NCBI RefSeq assembly: GCF_048544455.1
Contig: NC_133532.1
Span: 84,027,156-84,091,155 of the forward strand
Reading direction: 5' to 3'
Source of the DNA: Silene latifolia
Taxonomy: Eukaryota > Streptophyta > Magnoliopsida > Caryophyllales > Caryophyllaceae
DNA: 64,000 bases
The notes under the pieces were generated by a model. That model was not told where the DNA came from. It saw nothing but the letters and a program-made list of their open reading frames with translations, and did no database searches. This document shows positions 1 through 11,696 of this stretch, in pieces. Position numbers and translations under genes: made by a program. Positions within the stretch are counted from its first letter, which is position 1; each line of letters begins with the position of its first letter.

Positions 1-310
1 GGCACCTCTATTGTCACAATAGATGGTGATCGGGTCATTCGAACTAGGAACTACCGAAAGCCCTTGTAAGAATTGACGCATCCATATCGCTTCCTTTCTT
101 TCGCCTCGAAGCGGCATAGTACTCGGATTCGATGTAGAATCTGCTACAACACTCTGTTTGGAACTCTTCCAGGTGACCGCATGACACCATTAAGAGTGAA
201 GACGAACCCGGACTGATATTTTAAATCATCTCGATCCGTTTGGAAGCTAGCATCTGCACAGAATCGTTGCGCATAGCTTAGTATCGCCTCCATAAGTCAA
301 TACCCAATCC
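1..310 (-). pseudogene. Copia RNase H, partial, cut by window edge
   Basis: Minus-strand translation of the first 120 bases gives KEAIWMRQFLQGL followed by PITIYCDN, the conserved C-terminal part of copia RNase H. It continues past position 1. Reading frames in this stretch are also disturbed. Confidence 0.75.
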
Positions 311-1407
311 TTAGTCCTCCGTAGGTACTTGAGGATATTTTTGACTCGCTATCCAAAGATGTGTTTCACCCGGAGTCTTTTGGTACCGACTCGTCATACT
401 CAATGCATATGCCACGTCCGGACGTGTGCATATCATGGCATACATGATCGATCCTATTGCGGATGCATAAGGAACACGACTCATGCGCTCAATCCCTTCA
501 AAGGCGTCGTGGGTGATCGAGACTTGCTCAACTGCATCCCGGTCGTCATAGGAAGGTTCCCCTTCTTGGAGTTGGTCATGCAACCTCTCAAGAACCTTAT
601 CCAAATAAGACTCTCGACTAAGTGATAACGTCCGTCGTGATCTATCTCGGTAGATACGGATTCCCAAAATACGCTGTGCCTCACCCATCTTTCATCTGGA
701 AATGGTTCTTCAACCATTCTTTAACCGAAGATCAGAGAGGAATGTCATTCCCAATCAAGAGTATGTCATCGACATACAATATCAAGAATACAATCTTGCT
801 CCCACTCGACTTGATATATAAGCATGGTTCTTCGACCGATCGAGTGAAACCATACTCTTTTATCACTTGGTCGAAACGATGATTCCAACTCCGAGAAGCT
901 TGCTTAAGTCCATAAATGGAACGCTTAAGCTTGCATACTTTCTTAGGATGCTTAGGATCTATGAAACCTTCGGGTTGCACCATGTACAACTCTTCCTCCA
1001 AATAACCGTTTAAGAAGGCGGTTTTCACATCCATTTGCCAAATTTCATAATCATGAAATGCGGCAATCGCTAAGATTATCCGAATGGAACGTAGCATGAC
1101 TCTTTGGTGCAAAAATCTCATCATAATGCAATCCTTGCACTTGAGTGAAACCTTTTGCCACAAGTCGTGCCTTATAGATATCTGGTTGCGCGTCTACAGA
1201 ACGCTTTATTTTGTAAAGCCATTTGCACTGTAGAGGTTTTACCTTATTAGGTAAATCAACTAAATCCCATACGTTATTCTCATACAAGGAGTCCATCTCG
1301 GATTGCATGGCTTCAAGCCATAGCTTTGAGTCGGAATGTGCCATAGCACCTTTATAGGTTGCGGGTTCATTACTTTCTCGAAGTAAAACGTCATTCTCCT
1401 CGACCAT
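311..1407 (-). pseudogene. Copia reverse transcriptase, broken into three frames
   Basis: The N-terminal part (1,407-1,051) reads WLEAMQSEMDSLYENNVWDL and CKWLYKIKR. The palm (1,163-732) carries TAFLNGYLEEELYMVQPEGF, IYGLKQASRSW and the catalytic YVDD box (LYVDDILLIGN). The thumb/connection (688-311) carries QRILGIRIYRD and YASAIGSIMYAMICTRPDVAYAL. Frameshifts near 1,100 and 720 separate the parts. This is the standard copia RT order. Confidence 0.92.
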
Positions 1408-1584
1408 ACCAATGTATCTGTCCGGAGGATGAGAGTCTCTACCCGACCTCCTAGGTTCCTCGGAATATTAACCGTATCATCGCTTGGAGGTACACTTCCT
1501 CCATCCGTTCCTCGGTCGTTGGTTCTGGAATCTCCGACAGCTCGAAGGTTCTATTACTCGTCTTGTTCTCGAGAAATTCTTTCT

Positions 1585-2536
1585 CTAAGAACGTCGCACT
1601 AGCCGCAACAAAAACTCGATGTTCGGTAGGCGAATAGAAGTAATGACCAAATGTTCCTTTTGGATAACATATAAAGTATGTCTTGACCGATCGCGGGCCG
1701 AGCTTATCCTCGTGTCACCACTTGACATAAGCCTCGCAGCCCCAAACCCGAATAAAGGACAAGTTAGGTACCGTTCCTTCCACATTTCATATGGAGTCTT
1801 GTCGACGACTTTAGACGGACTTCGGTTAAGTATAAGAGCAAAATGACAAAAGAGCATAACCCCATAATGAATCAGGCACTACGGTGTGACTCATCATGGA
1901 TCGAACCATATCAAGTAAGGTTCGATTTCTCCGTTCGGACACACCATTCAATTGAGGTGTTCCAAGTGTAGTTAACTGTAGAGCGATTCCACAGTCTTTA
2001 ATGTGTTGATCAAACTCATTTGAAAGATATTCGCCACCCCGATCTGAACGGAGTGCTTTAATCTTTCTGCCCAGTTGGTTCTGTACCCTATTCTGGTATT
2101 CCTTGAATTTCTCAAAGGACTCACTTTTATGCTTCATTAAGTAGACATATCCGTATCTACTCAAATCGTCCGTGAAAGTGATAAAATATCTATAGCCATC
2201 TCTAGCGGTAATTGACATAGGTCCACATACGTCCGTATGTATGAGTCCTAATAGGTCACTAGCGCGCATTCCAACACCTTTGAAGGAAATTCGAGTCATC
2301 TTGCCAATGAGACATGATTCACACGTGCCATATGTAGAAAAATCGAATGTGGGAATAGTCCCATTATCAACGAGTTTCTTCACGCGTTTCTCATTTATGT
2401 GTCCCATTCGACAATGCCATAGATAGGTTTGATCTTTGTCACCAACCTTTAATTTCTTATTATTCATGTGTAATACTTCCGTGGTTTGATCTAAGATGTA
2501 AATTCCATTCATGGAAACTGCTTTGCCATAAATCAT
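1585..2536 (-). pseudogene. Copia integrase (zinc-binding plus DDE core)
   Basis: Integrase joins element cDNA to the host chromosome. The N-terminal zinc finger is readable as WHCRMGHIN ... CESCLIGK (H-x4-H, C-x2-C). The catalytic core follows with D in HTDVCGP, D in LRSDRGGEYLS and E in SERRNRT. The segment at 1,857-1,585 continues the C-terminal half (SPSKVVDKTPYEMWKERY) after a frameshift near 1,840. Placing integrase upstream of RT identifies the superfamily. Confidence 0.9.
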
Positions 2537-2689
2537 TTCATTAAAAGAGAAAATACAACTATTATCCTTTATTGAAAATGCAAAACCGTCTTTAGCAAGT
2601 ACGGAAATAGAAATAATGTTCTTAGATAAACTGGGTACATAGTAACAGTTATTTAAAGATAACTCAAAACCACTAGGGAGTTGGATTAC

Positions 2690-2917
2690 TTATGTTCCCT
2701 TCGAGGCAGCAGCAACTCGTGCTCCATTCCCGACTCGCAGGTCCACATCACCTTTTTCGAGAGGTGTGATGTTCTTTAGGCCCTGCAAATGATTACACAG
2801 ATGAGAAGAACACAACCAAGATCTAGTACCCAAGTTCAAACTTGCATGGTTAATCTCAATCATATGAATATAAGATGACATACCAACAGAACGACGCGCC
2901 GCCTTTGATGTCCTCAC
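2690..2917 (-). pseudogene. Copia protease remnant
   Basis: An aspartic protease normally sits between gag and integrase. A protease-like stretch (SSHLCNHLQGLKNITPL) is visible, but the active-site block lies in a neighbouring frame, where it reads WVLDLGC in place of the usual D-T/S-G. The domain is therefore split by a frameshift at the catalytic motif and would not be made as one protein. Confidence 0.65.
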
Positions 2918-3814
2918 GGTAGACGGGACAGTTCCTCCTCCAATGTCCAGTCTTGTGACAATGATGGCACTCTATGTCACCGCCCTTGCTCTTTGTCTTG
3001 CCCTGTGAGCCACTAGTCTCACCAGGCGCACTCTTACCGTTTCCTGGCTTCTTAAACTTTGGCTTACCTACAGCTAGGTCGCCATGAGCCTTGCCCTTAC
3101 CTTTACCTTTGTTGTAAATCGTGAGAACATCCTGCTTCATGCTCCCACTCAATTTCATATCCTTCTCGGTCTGTACGAGAAGGGAGTGTAGCTCATGAGG
3201 ACTCTTTTTCAAGTCATTCATGTAATAGTTCGCCCTGAAAAGGGCAAAACCATCGTGAAGAGAATGAAGCATTCGGTCAATGACAATGCTCTCACTGATT
3301 TTGCAATTCAGTGCCTCCAGCTTCTCGACATTCTCAATCATGTGAAGAATGTGTGGGCTAACCGGTTGGCCCTTCTGGAGTTTCGCATCAAAGAAGCGAC
3401 AGGTATGCTCATATGTAACGATCCTCGGTGCCTTTGAGAACTCGTTAGTGAGCGTGGTGAAAATCTTGTTTGCACCTTGGGCAATGAAGCGTCTCTGCAA
3501 ATTGGTTTCCATTGCAAAGATGAGTACGTTCTTTATCGCACCTGCTTCCATAACGAAGTCACTATAAGCGAATGACTCGTCGGCTCCTGCATTTGGGCCT
3601 GGGTTGACCGGTATTGGCTCAGTTAAATACCTGAGCTTACCGTCAGCAGTGGCAGCATTCCGTAGTGCCGCCTCCCGATCCATAAAATTGGACCCATCAT
3701 TCTTGATCGAGTGGACTGATTCATTTGGTCCACGAACATTTTTAGCCAGGACGAACGATCTAGTGTGGCACTAGGCATTGGGATTGCGTTATTTCCGGCC
3801 ATTTGTTGTAACAA
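2856..3814 (-). pseudogene. Copia gag with CCHC zinc knuckle, frameshifted
   Basis: Gag forms the particle and binds element RNA. The start is the ATG of MAGNNAIPMPSATL near 3,800, just downstream of the leader. The frame shifts near 3,680, so the N-terminus and the body (3,683-2,856) are in different frames. The body contains a UBN2-like helical gag region (LHSLHDGFALFRANYYM), a basic K/G-rich stretch and the zinc knuckle CHHCHKTGHWRRNC (C-x2-C-x4-H-x4-C) near 2,960. A second shift follows before the protease. Confidence 0.85.
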
Positions 3815-5828
3815 AGATTATCGATAATAAACGTGTTCTACACTGCGAAAGAAGAATAAAATAATAAGCATGTGCATCATTTTTATTTTAAGTCTAATGA
3901 ACTAATGTCATAACGCGAAGATTCAAAAACATTTATACAATTGACCTCCCTCAAGAATTATATAAATGACCCCAAGACTCAATTCTCTGTAAATTGATAA
4001 GCTAACCTTTTAGCTAATTCTACCGTTAGAATTCTTGGTCGATAAATTTCTGTAAATTCTATCTATAGTCCATCATAATCACGAGAAACTCTTCGGACTA
4101 TGATGTTGAGGTAAAATAAGTCAACACAACTACTTACCCAACGTAGAACGGGTCATATTAGGCCTACCGACGAAGAAGGGATTCATAGATGTTTGCCCTT
4201 ATAAAGACTAATCTCAATTTCCGTTTTAGAGGAAGGTCACATCAACTTAATTTTAATTCATTTTAAGTGAACTATAATCTAGCATGCGAGAATGATTAAA
4301 CTAAGGTGATGGCTTAAAGACTATGACATCTGCATGTCCATGAAAACAAACATACAACCTATATGAGTCAATTTTCATGCATTTTAGTAGTAGGTGGTTT
4401 GGTTTTAGGCGGAAAATGATGCATAAACTAACATGTGAATGAAAAGCAATAAGAATGAAAAAAACGTAAAATACTGTAAAAGTCCTAGTGTGGCCTATCC
4501 TATCAAAATGAACAATAAATACAAGTTTGGAATCCATCCTTGGACCCGAGAAGCTTGTCTTGATGTTCCATCTTGATCCATGTAGCGGGAGTGAGCTTCA
4601 ATCTCCATCTTTAGTCTTCTTTGAAATTACAATAAATAAAATTACATAATTGACCTATTAATTACATTCTAATTTCAAAAACCCAAAACTAAAATAAAGG
4701 AGATTCGAGATCTCATAATTACATAAGAAATCATGTTTCCTCCATTACGAAAACATAATTTGACTAAGGCCACACTAAGTATTACAAATTACAACCGATT
4801 GCAAAAATAAATACGTAAATAAAATTCATTCATTCGATTCATTCAACAAAATTAAAAGCATCAACTAAAATAAATTAAACATACATAACACAATACATTA
4901 ATTATGTTGATTAATTTATCCAAATCACCTATTTAAATTAAATTAAGAGACAATTCCGCAATTTAATCACATTAATTTCATACTTAATCCATATTAAACT
5001 TGTAATATGAATTCTATCCGTCTAAATTTTAAACCGCTTTAAAATAACTCGGTATCTTTAAATTGTGAACCGATTCACAATAACTAATTGGCCAAAATAA
5101 AAAAACAAAAAAAAAACCAATTAAAATTGGTCTCGGCTGAAAATAAACAACAAAATTTTTTTTTTTTTTATTATTTCAGCTCCTACACGGCCGAAAAAAA
5201 AACAGCCTACTTTTTTTTTTTTTTTTGGCAATTTAGGAAAAACAAAAAAAAAACTTACCATAATTTTTTTCTCGGCAATATGGCAAAAAACAAGAAAACA
5301 AAACTTTCCCTTTTTTTTTTCTTTCTCGGTTTACCAAAAAAAAACAAAAATAATTTTTTTTTTTTTCCTACGGCAAACCCTAGAACCGTCCCTCCTTTTT
5401 TTTTCTTTTTCTTTTGCGGCAATATGCCCTAAAACAAAATTTGATGACTAAATTGTTTACCTTTGCTATTAGAACATGATTAGCATATGAAATAATGAAC
5501 ATGATTGATTCATATGCCAAAAACTATATAGCAAAAACAATCTTTTTATCGTAAACATGACGATTCCATTTAATTTTAACTTAATCTGCATTAAATCAAA
5601 AACTCCCAATTCTTCATATGATAATTTTAACTGATTATAAACTATAATATGAAAAATAAAGTGGAAAAATATCATCAAACTAAAAGAAAAACGGCAGGAA
5701 AAACGGCACAAAAAAAAAAAATTCCGAACCCTAAAAAAAATCCGAAACCCTAAAAATTTTTTTTCCGAAAATCCTATTGTTCACATACAAATTTATGAAA
5801 ATCATCAAGATTAAAATCGTGGCCTAGT
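3815..5828 (-). other. Copia 5' leader, no gene seen
   Basis: About 2 kb between the primer site and gag holds no supported coding sequence. It is A/T-rich. At 5,090-5,430 it is a run of long A and T homopolymers broken by short CGGC-containing words (CGGCTGAA, CGGCCGAA, TCGGCAAT). Open frames there come from the homopolymers. Positions 3,815-5,080 look like ordinary untranslated leader. Confidence 0.7.
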
Positions 5829-5840
5829 GCTCTGATACCA
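5829..5840 (-). other. Primer-binding site, tRNA-iMet type
   Basis: The minus strand reads TGGTATCAGAGC, the standard complement of the 3' end of plant initiator methionine tRNA. It lies two bases inside the LTR and primes minus-strand DNA synthesis. Confidence 0.9.
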
Positions 5841-5842
5841 CT

Positions 5843-6819
5843 TGTGGGAAATAATCTGTATACTTCCCTTAAACTAGAAGGATTATAACGAATTTAACAA
5901 TGATGATTAAAGGTCATAAACAAAATACATAAACAAAGTATAAGGATTTAGAATTAACCTTCGGTCCTAGCAAAATTGGCCTAAGAACAATATCAAAATT
6001 GATATTCGCCTATTAGTTGCACCCAAGACGATATGAGATATGCCCTTTGATTATGCTAGAAATCGATCTAAAATTTTCTGTAAAATTTAGTTGTTTTTGT
6101 GTTTTGTGATGAGAGAGAGGAGGCAAGGTCAAGAAAAAGCATTAGGGTAGAAATAATTCTCTCCCTTTCTTTTTATACTGACCGAATTATCGAGTTAATT
6201 AGGAAAGAATAATACTTTCCTAATTTTCGGCCATCAGACCGAAATAAGGACTATAAGCTCCTTATTTTTGGTCTTTCCAAAAATATATAAAGTTTGTTAA
6301 ATTGTCATCTAGTGAGGATCGAACCCATGACCTCTTGGCTTGTGTACCCTCACTATTACCACTATGACACATTCAACTTGTTGATATTAAATACAACTGA
6401 TTATATTTAATTACGAATTAACAGATTAATTCGTCCAAGCTAACATTACATATATTTAATTAGATATAACTTATTATATTTAATTTACGAATTGACAGTT
6501 AATTCGTCTCAACTAATATTATTTAATTTTCATTAAATAATTATCTCATCAACACATCGACTAACTTTTTAGTCATTTTGGGCATCAATGTGATTATATT
6601 TCTATAACCACATTTCTCAAACACATCCTATAGGTGTGACCTTTAGGGACCAGTTGATCACCGCCATCTGTATGATAATAACGTCAAACTTTCTAGCAAG
6701 CCAACCGTTATTAGGTAAACGTTAATCAACTGATTAAATATACGAAGTATACCCTTGTGAACCTGTAAGAGATTTACAAATGTTATCACACTAATTTGTG
6801 GAGGACACAAGCTCCAACA
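5843..6819 (-). repeat. 5' LTR of the copia element (977 bp)
   Basis: On the minus strand the repeat starts TGTTGGAGC and ends TTCCCACA, giving the usual TG...CA ends. The LTR is followed two bases later by a tRNA-iMet primer site, which fixes the inner edge. The outer edge is fixed by the resumption of LINE coding sequence at 6,820. Only one copy lies in the window, so the length rests on these two junctions and not on an LTR pair. Confidence 0.85.
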
Positions 6820-7685
6820 ATTATCTATGGGATGGCACTAGTGTCTACCTTAGAACACCTATGGTTAACTGGGAAAAGGTGTGTACTCCTCAGAGTGAGG
6901 GGGGCCTTGGACTTAGATATAGCCTTGACTGGAATAGGGCTACCATTGGGAAACTAGTATGGTGGATATATAGCAAGCCTGATAGTTTGTGGGTCAAATG
7001 GGTGCATCAGGTATATATCAGAGGTAGCAGTTGGGATAGTCATGTTCCTAAGACTCATATGAGCTGGAACTGGAAGACTATCTGCAAAATTAGAGATGAT
7101 TTTCAGTCTGGATATGCTGCTGGTACTTGGCTTGCTGATAAGAAGGGGTATACTGTGTGTTCAGGATATGACTGGATTCGACATAAGGAACAGAAAGTTG
7201 GATGGGCAAAACTGATTTGGAAGAGTTGGGCATTGCCTAAACATAAATTTCTATCATGGTTAATCCTTAGGAATGCTCTGAATGTCAAAGCTAGACTGTT
7301 CAAGCATGGCATTTGCCAGGATGATATATGTTGCCTGTGCAATGCTGGTCAAGAGACAGTTGAGCATGTTTTTCAAGATTGTCAGTATGCATCAATGGTA
7401 CTGGCAGGGATATGTGACTGGCTCTGTATTCCTAAACCTCCTGTGAATGGGATAATTTGGGTGGGGAGAAGAAACTGGAGCCTGCTGAAGAGGAATGTAT
7501 GTCTGGCTGCTGTCATGGCAGTCTATTATGCAGTGTCGCATCAAAGAAATCAAGCAAGATTGGAAGGAATTATTTTGAGACCGAGCATTGTGATTCACCA
7601 GATTCAACAATGTCTCAAATTAAGAATGATTAGATGTAAGATTGTAACAAGTGTAGATGCAAACTGGATGGCTTCTATAATATAG
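6820..7685 (+). pseudogene. LINE ORF2 C-terminus with zf-RVT domain
   Basis: The reading frame enters from the copia LTR; the genuine LINE part starts about residue 8 (NYLWDGTSVYLRTP). It carries the region after the RT domain of plant L1-type LINEs, including the zf-RVT finger CCLCNAGQETVEHVFQDC (C-x2-C-x7-H-x4-C). The frame then runs openly to a stop at 7,683-7,685. The endonuclease and RT domains are missing because of the copia insertion. The apparent ATG at 6,798 belongs to the LTR and is not the native start. Confidence 0.88.
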
Positions 7686-7768
7686 AAGCTACTCTTAATT
7701 ATTATTGTCCTTAGTTTGTAATAGTTGCTTTTGTGCTTAATGAGAACTTACCTTCTACCAAAAAAAAA
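6820..7768 (+). mobile_element. LINE (L1-type non-LTR retrotransposon), 3' end
   Basis: The 3' part of a LINE: the end of ORF2, about 75 bp of 3' UTR, and a short poly(A) at 7,760-7,768. The 5' part is cut off by the copia LTR at 6,819. Right of the tail lies sequence of the Athila-1 element, so the LINE probably inserted into that element. Confidence 0.85.
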
Positions 7769-8680
7769 CATATCCTCCTTTCTTTTCTTTTTCTACCAAC
7801 TCCATATGAAATAGAACGAGCCAACTCGCATCAATGGAAAGTATGCCGCAAAAATTACACTAAACTAGCTTGACAGGCAGGCTTAATTTGGGTGTAGTTA
7901 ATGGGTCAAAAGGCTAAGTTTGGCTAATGTGGAGCTAAATGGGTGAAAATGAAAGAAAGGGAAAAAAAATTGCAAGCACCTCCCTGCACGTGACACCGAC
8001 CACAAACCCGAATGTATGCAAGCAAAAAGCAATCGAATTTCATAAAAGTGCAAAGTGATGAACATGTTATGCAAGGAGTATACTACTCTCAATTCCTACA
8101 TGAACTGGTCATGAATGACACCAGTCATACGGCTCTAATATCTTAGAAATTTTAAAGTAGTTTGCCAATTTTTCAGGTCAAGTCTATATGTTCAGCTGTA
8201 TTTTTGACATTAACTCGTAGATTATGCGCATGACAAAGCTAATAACTATCAATCTGATGCAAGGCATAAGCGAAATGACAAGTTATAGTGCAATGTCATC
8301 ATGGAAATCTACCGTTCCGACTCGACCTATATGCAAAATGAAACGTGATATTTTTTGAATTTTTCGATTTTTATTTTATTTTTTTTTTTGTTTTTGATTT
8401 TTCAATTTTTTATTTGAAATTAAAAACAAATGCAAGCAGAAAAATAAACGTGAATGCAAAACAAATGCAAATGCAGACTCAAAGGATGCAATACCCTCCC
8501 CAAACCAAAACGGACAACGCCCTTGTTGTCCTCCAGCATACACCAGCAGTATATATACAGGGAACGGGATAATTACAGCCAATAAATGAAGGAATAAATA
8601 AAGGAAATTAAAAATAAATAAAGCAGAAATACTTACAAAATAAGCGAACTTCCCCAAACCAGCCAGAAAACTGGGGAAGT
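7769..8680 (-). other. 3' untranslated region of Athila-1
   Basis: No coding sequence supported. Read on the minus strand it matches the 3' UTR of Athila-2 (51,540-52,330) in order: a TTTGGGGAAG block, an A/T stretch, the GGTCGAGTCGGAACGGTAG block, then ACTGGTGTCATYCATGACCAG. The last is a near-palindrome present in both (about 8,108-8,130 here, 52,050-52,075 there). The end of the element and its 3' LTR are lost at 7,769. Confidence 0.75.
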
Positions 8681-8943
8681 GAGTAGACCAGTAGTTACTC
8701 GTCAGCCTCCTCCTCCTCAACCACCACGTAGGTGGGGTCTACCTCCTCCTCTCCTCTCCTCTGTCGACCCCCAGCAGCAAGGTCAGCTCGTACCCTCTCC
8801 TCCCGCTCGGCTGTGTCCTCCTCACTCTCATGATGTGGGTACCCCTCCGCCGGGTACCGGTAGAAAGAAGGGTGTGGTCAGCCCTCAGGAATGGGACGTC
8901 TCCTCATCATATGGTACTCGTATAGAGCAAATAAGGCAAGTGC

Positions 8944-10442
8944 CTAGTCCCGCTCCATACGAGCCTGCCTGGTGCAAAACTCAGGAAGAAGACCGTCACG
9001 ACGCCCTTGGTCCATGACCTCAGGCGCCTCAAAGGGAGTAGGGGGAATAAAGTTAGCCGGCAGAACCGGCTGTGGAACAGAAGGAGTAGGGATAGGGGTC
9101 GGCGTGGACGTGGACGTCTGCCCATCCTGAGTCGGTGTGGACCCCTCTCTAGTCTCAGGTCGCTTCCGCTTTCTAGAAGCGAAAGAAGTGAAAGGAGTAA
9201 GTGGAAGGTGGTAGGAAGGTAGAGGTGGAGGCAACCTACCCGACACAGTGGTCAAAGGTACAAGACGGGATAGGTCGAGAAATGGTAAGGTCACAGACCT
9301 GGAACTACAAATCTTCCAAGTCCGCTGGTCTGCAGTTAACCAAAACATTACCTACATGGCATTAATATCTAGGTCCGCATCCCTATCTAAATGTGTCAAG
9401 CCTCTGGGGAAGTCAGTGAAGAGGGAACGAGCAATGTAGGAGGCTTTGCCTCCACAGGAAATCGTGCACGTCTTCTTCTGCCCGACATCGTTAAAATGTT
9501 TAGCTGTCAAGTAAGCAATGTTAAAAACAAAGGGGCCAGCGCTATCAATGTTTAAATAGCCCCCTAAAATAGACAACTCAACGTTGTTAACGGTTTTAGG
9601 CTCCTTTCGGCCGAAGATCGTCCCTCCAATAAGACGAAGAAAGTAACGGGTCGGGGGAAGATGGATGTGAGCCAACTTCCGCTGGTCAAAGGGAGTCTGT
9701 GCCAAAGTGGGCCAAAGTAAAGCCAGGACCTTCCGAGGAGGGTCCTGATGGCCATGAGAAGACAAACCTAACCTCCTCCCAAACTCAGCTAAGGTCCAAG
9801 TGGTGGTCTGGTTAAACAATCTAAAGGAGACACAAGAGCTCTCCGGGTCAGTGTCGTAGGCACCAGCTGAGAAGGTAAAAGAGTTGAAAAACTCAAGGGT
9901 CAGCTGCTCGTAAGTCAGAGCACTCATTGTGGTCAGCCTAGTGATCCCCGTCCCGTTCAAAAGTTCAGCCACAGACTCGTAAATCCCTAATTTCTCAAGT
10001 GAATTACGACACAAAAACTTAGTGGAAGTGATGTCACAGCGCATTAAAGATTTAAAACGTTTACGATGAATAGAATTCACGAAACGTTACCTCGGAAAAA
10101 AATCGAAGCGGATCAAGAGAGTCGTCTCCATGGTACGTGGCAGCAGCGCGTCCAGCAGTAGTAGGGACCCCTCGTCCCTATCCCCGTCCTCGTGAAGCGG
10201 CGGCAGCAATCCAGTGCGGCTCGGATCGGTCCGGGGACAAGCGCAGACGAAAAAAGCAACAGGATGATGACGTGACGACGCAGCAGGGGTCGACACTGTG
10301 GATGGGACAGAAGCTGTAGTGACATCAGCAGCAGTAAACAGTAACAACAGGACTAGTGACGGTGGTAGCAGCAGGGACCACCGTCTCAGAAACAGATGGA
10401 CTAGCAGTCGAACTAGAAGAGGGTACGGTACTACTATCCATC
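8944..10442 (-). pseudogene. ATHILA ORF1-like protein, frameshifted
   Basis: A minus-strand frame starts with MDSSTVPSSSSTASPSVSE near 10,440, breaks at about 10,325, continues in a second frame (10,347-10,087), then gives a 242-aa block at 10,080-9,352 and a P/T-rich tail at 9,348-8,944. The 242-aa block (VSFRLFNQTTTWTLAEFGRRLGL, then LPPTRYFLRLIGGTIFGRKE) resembles the ATHILA ORF-1 family found in Athila elements, whose function is not settled. It lies downstream of the protease, where pol would be. Athila-2 lacks this gene. Confidence 0.7.
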
Positions 10443-10900
10443 CTATCAGTCAAATAAGTCCTTAAATCAGTCAATTAATTTACAATAACTCGAGTTTTCC
10501 CCAATTTTCGAAAATTTCGAAACCTAAAAACCCTAATTTAGGTCGAAAAATAACAAATTAAAAAATGAAAAACAAGGGGAAGGACTTACTTGATGATTAC
10601 CCACGAACAAATGCAATTAGAATCAACAAAAATCAACAAAACAATCGGATTAAGACCCGATTTTCGCAAACCTAATACCCTAACTAAACCGCAAATAGCA
10701 CGAGTTTGAAGGGGAAAGTAGAGGTCTTTTGTCGAGAACTAAGCAAGAAACACAATGTGGGTGTTTAATTTGGTAAAGGGGAATAAAAAATGGAGTTTTG
10801 GGGGATTTTTGGAGGGTTTATCGCAACAAAAGGGAAGATGAACAATTAGAATGAAAATAGAAAAGGAAGAAAAGACTCCCTTGCGTGTGTATAAGCAGCA
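10443..10900 (-). other. Non-coding A/T-rich stretch upstream of the ORF1-like gene in Athila-1
   Basis: No coding signal. On the minus strand it leads into the ATG of the ORF1-like gene near 10,440 and could hold that gene's 5' untranslated region. Possible promoter elements were not resolved. Confidence 0.45.
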
Positions 10901-10903
10901 GTC

Positions 10904-11067
10904 ACTCGATCGAGTGATTTCAAATCACTTGATCGAGAGCTTTTTCCTCCAATCTGCTCGATCGAGAACTTCCTTGTTTTGACCTTTCGATCGAGGACCA
11001 AATACCTTTCGATCGAGAACTTTTCCTGGACATTTCTCTCGATCGAGTACAAAATGTGCTCGATCGA
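10904..11067. repeat. Palindrome cluster, CTCGATCGAG type, downstream of Athila-1 protease
   Basis: About eight copies of a TCGATCGA core, most flanked to CTCGATCGAG, are spaced by 10-25 bases of unrelated sequence. It corresponds in position to the GGTCGATCGACC cluster at 51,209-51,310 in Athila-2. Confidence 0.9.
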
Positions 11068-11288
11068 GTTGTTTTCCTTTGGCACGTATCCCAATGCAGC
11101 ATATCTTCCCCAAACCTGCATAAAAACACAGAAAAATGCTTCCCGCAAATACCAAATTCACAAAAATATGCAGTCTATATCCGGTCTTACGCTAAAACTA
11201 ACTACGCTATTGTCTAAAAGTCTAAACGCAATTTAAAAAGTCTAACGGAAATTCAAATTACAAAGTTTTACAATGGGACATTTCCCGC
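11068..11288. other. Non-coding spacer of Athila-1
   Basis: Short untranslated stretch between the polyprotein end and the downstream palindrome cluster. Nothing further seen. Confidence 0.5.
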
Positions 11289-11615
11289 TTATCTTCCAAA
11301 GCACTTCAACAGCCCAAAAGGGGGCTTCTGACTGGAGGAGGTTCCTTCAGCATTGCGGACCGTCCTCTTGGATCGCCATGAGCTTGAACTTGTATTGATA
11401 GAAGAAGAATAGTTCGCGTCCACATACGCCTTCACTTTCTTCTTCCCTTTGTCATTCTTACTGGCAGTGTCACTCGTGTCATTCCCATCACTTAGCTTGC
11501 CCTTCACTGTACCTTGACCGACAGAATCTCCAATATCCACTCTAGTTGTACCTGCAACAGAAGAAACACCAGAATGGTCCTCCTTTTTGCTCTCAGTCTG
11601 AGGCGGAGGTGTCAA
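11289..11615 (-). CDS. Low-complexity post-protease tail of Athila-1
   Basis: A 108-residue open stretch rich in S, K, D and T (DTASKNDKGKKKVKAYVD), ending with PPFGLLKCFGR. It lies where Athila-2 has its acidic post-protease tail ending ...SWSELFRSLGG. The two tails end at the same relative place before the downstream palindrome cluster, so this is probably the degenerate C-terminus of the polyprotein. No domain recognised. Confidence 0.5.
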   Translation of the reverse strand: MTPPPQTESKKEDHSGVSSVAGTTRVDIGDSVGQGTVKGKLSDGNDTSDTASKNDKGKKKVKAYVDANYSSSINTSSSSWRSKRTVRNAEGTSSSQKPPFGLLKCFGR

Positions 11616-11696
11616 TATAGCAGCACAAAACTCAATGTTATCAGCTGAAGAATCTGTGTCATGGTCTATAGAGGGTAAGGCATTGCAAGGTTGAAC

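Larger units (their letters stand above)
1..6819 (-). mobile_element. Ty1/copia LTR retrotransposon, 5' LTR through RNase H, 3' end outside window
   Basis: Read on the minus strand, the element begins with an LTR at 6,819-5,843. A tRNA-iMet primer site, a 2-kb A/T-rich leader, gag, protease, integrase, reverse transcriptase and the start of RNase H follow, and it runs off the left edge. Integrase before RT is the copia order. All coding segments are broken by frameshifts, so this copy is defective. Its right edge (6,819/6,820) lies inside a LINE coding sequence, so it inserted into the LINE after the LINE had landed. The 3' LTR and the second target-site copy are not visible. The lineage within copia was not assigned. 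Confidence 0.93.

Noticed and set aside
5088..5432. 114-aa open frame in the copia leader
   Set aside because: Poly-Lys/Phe/Asn translation of homopolymers.
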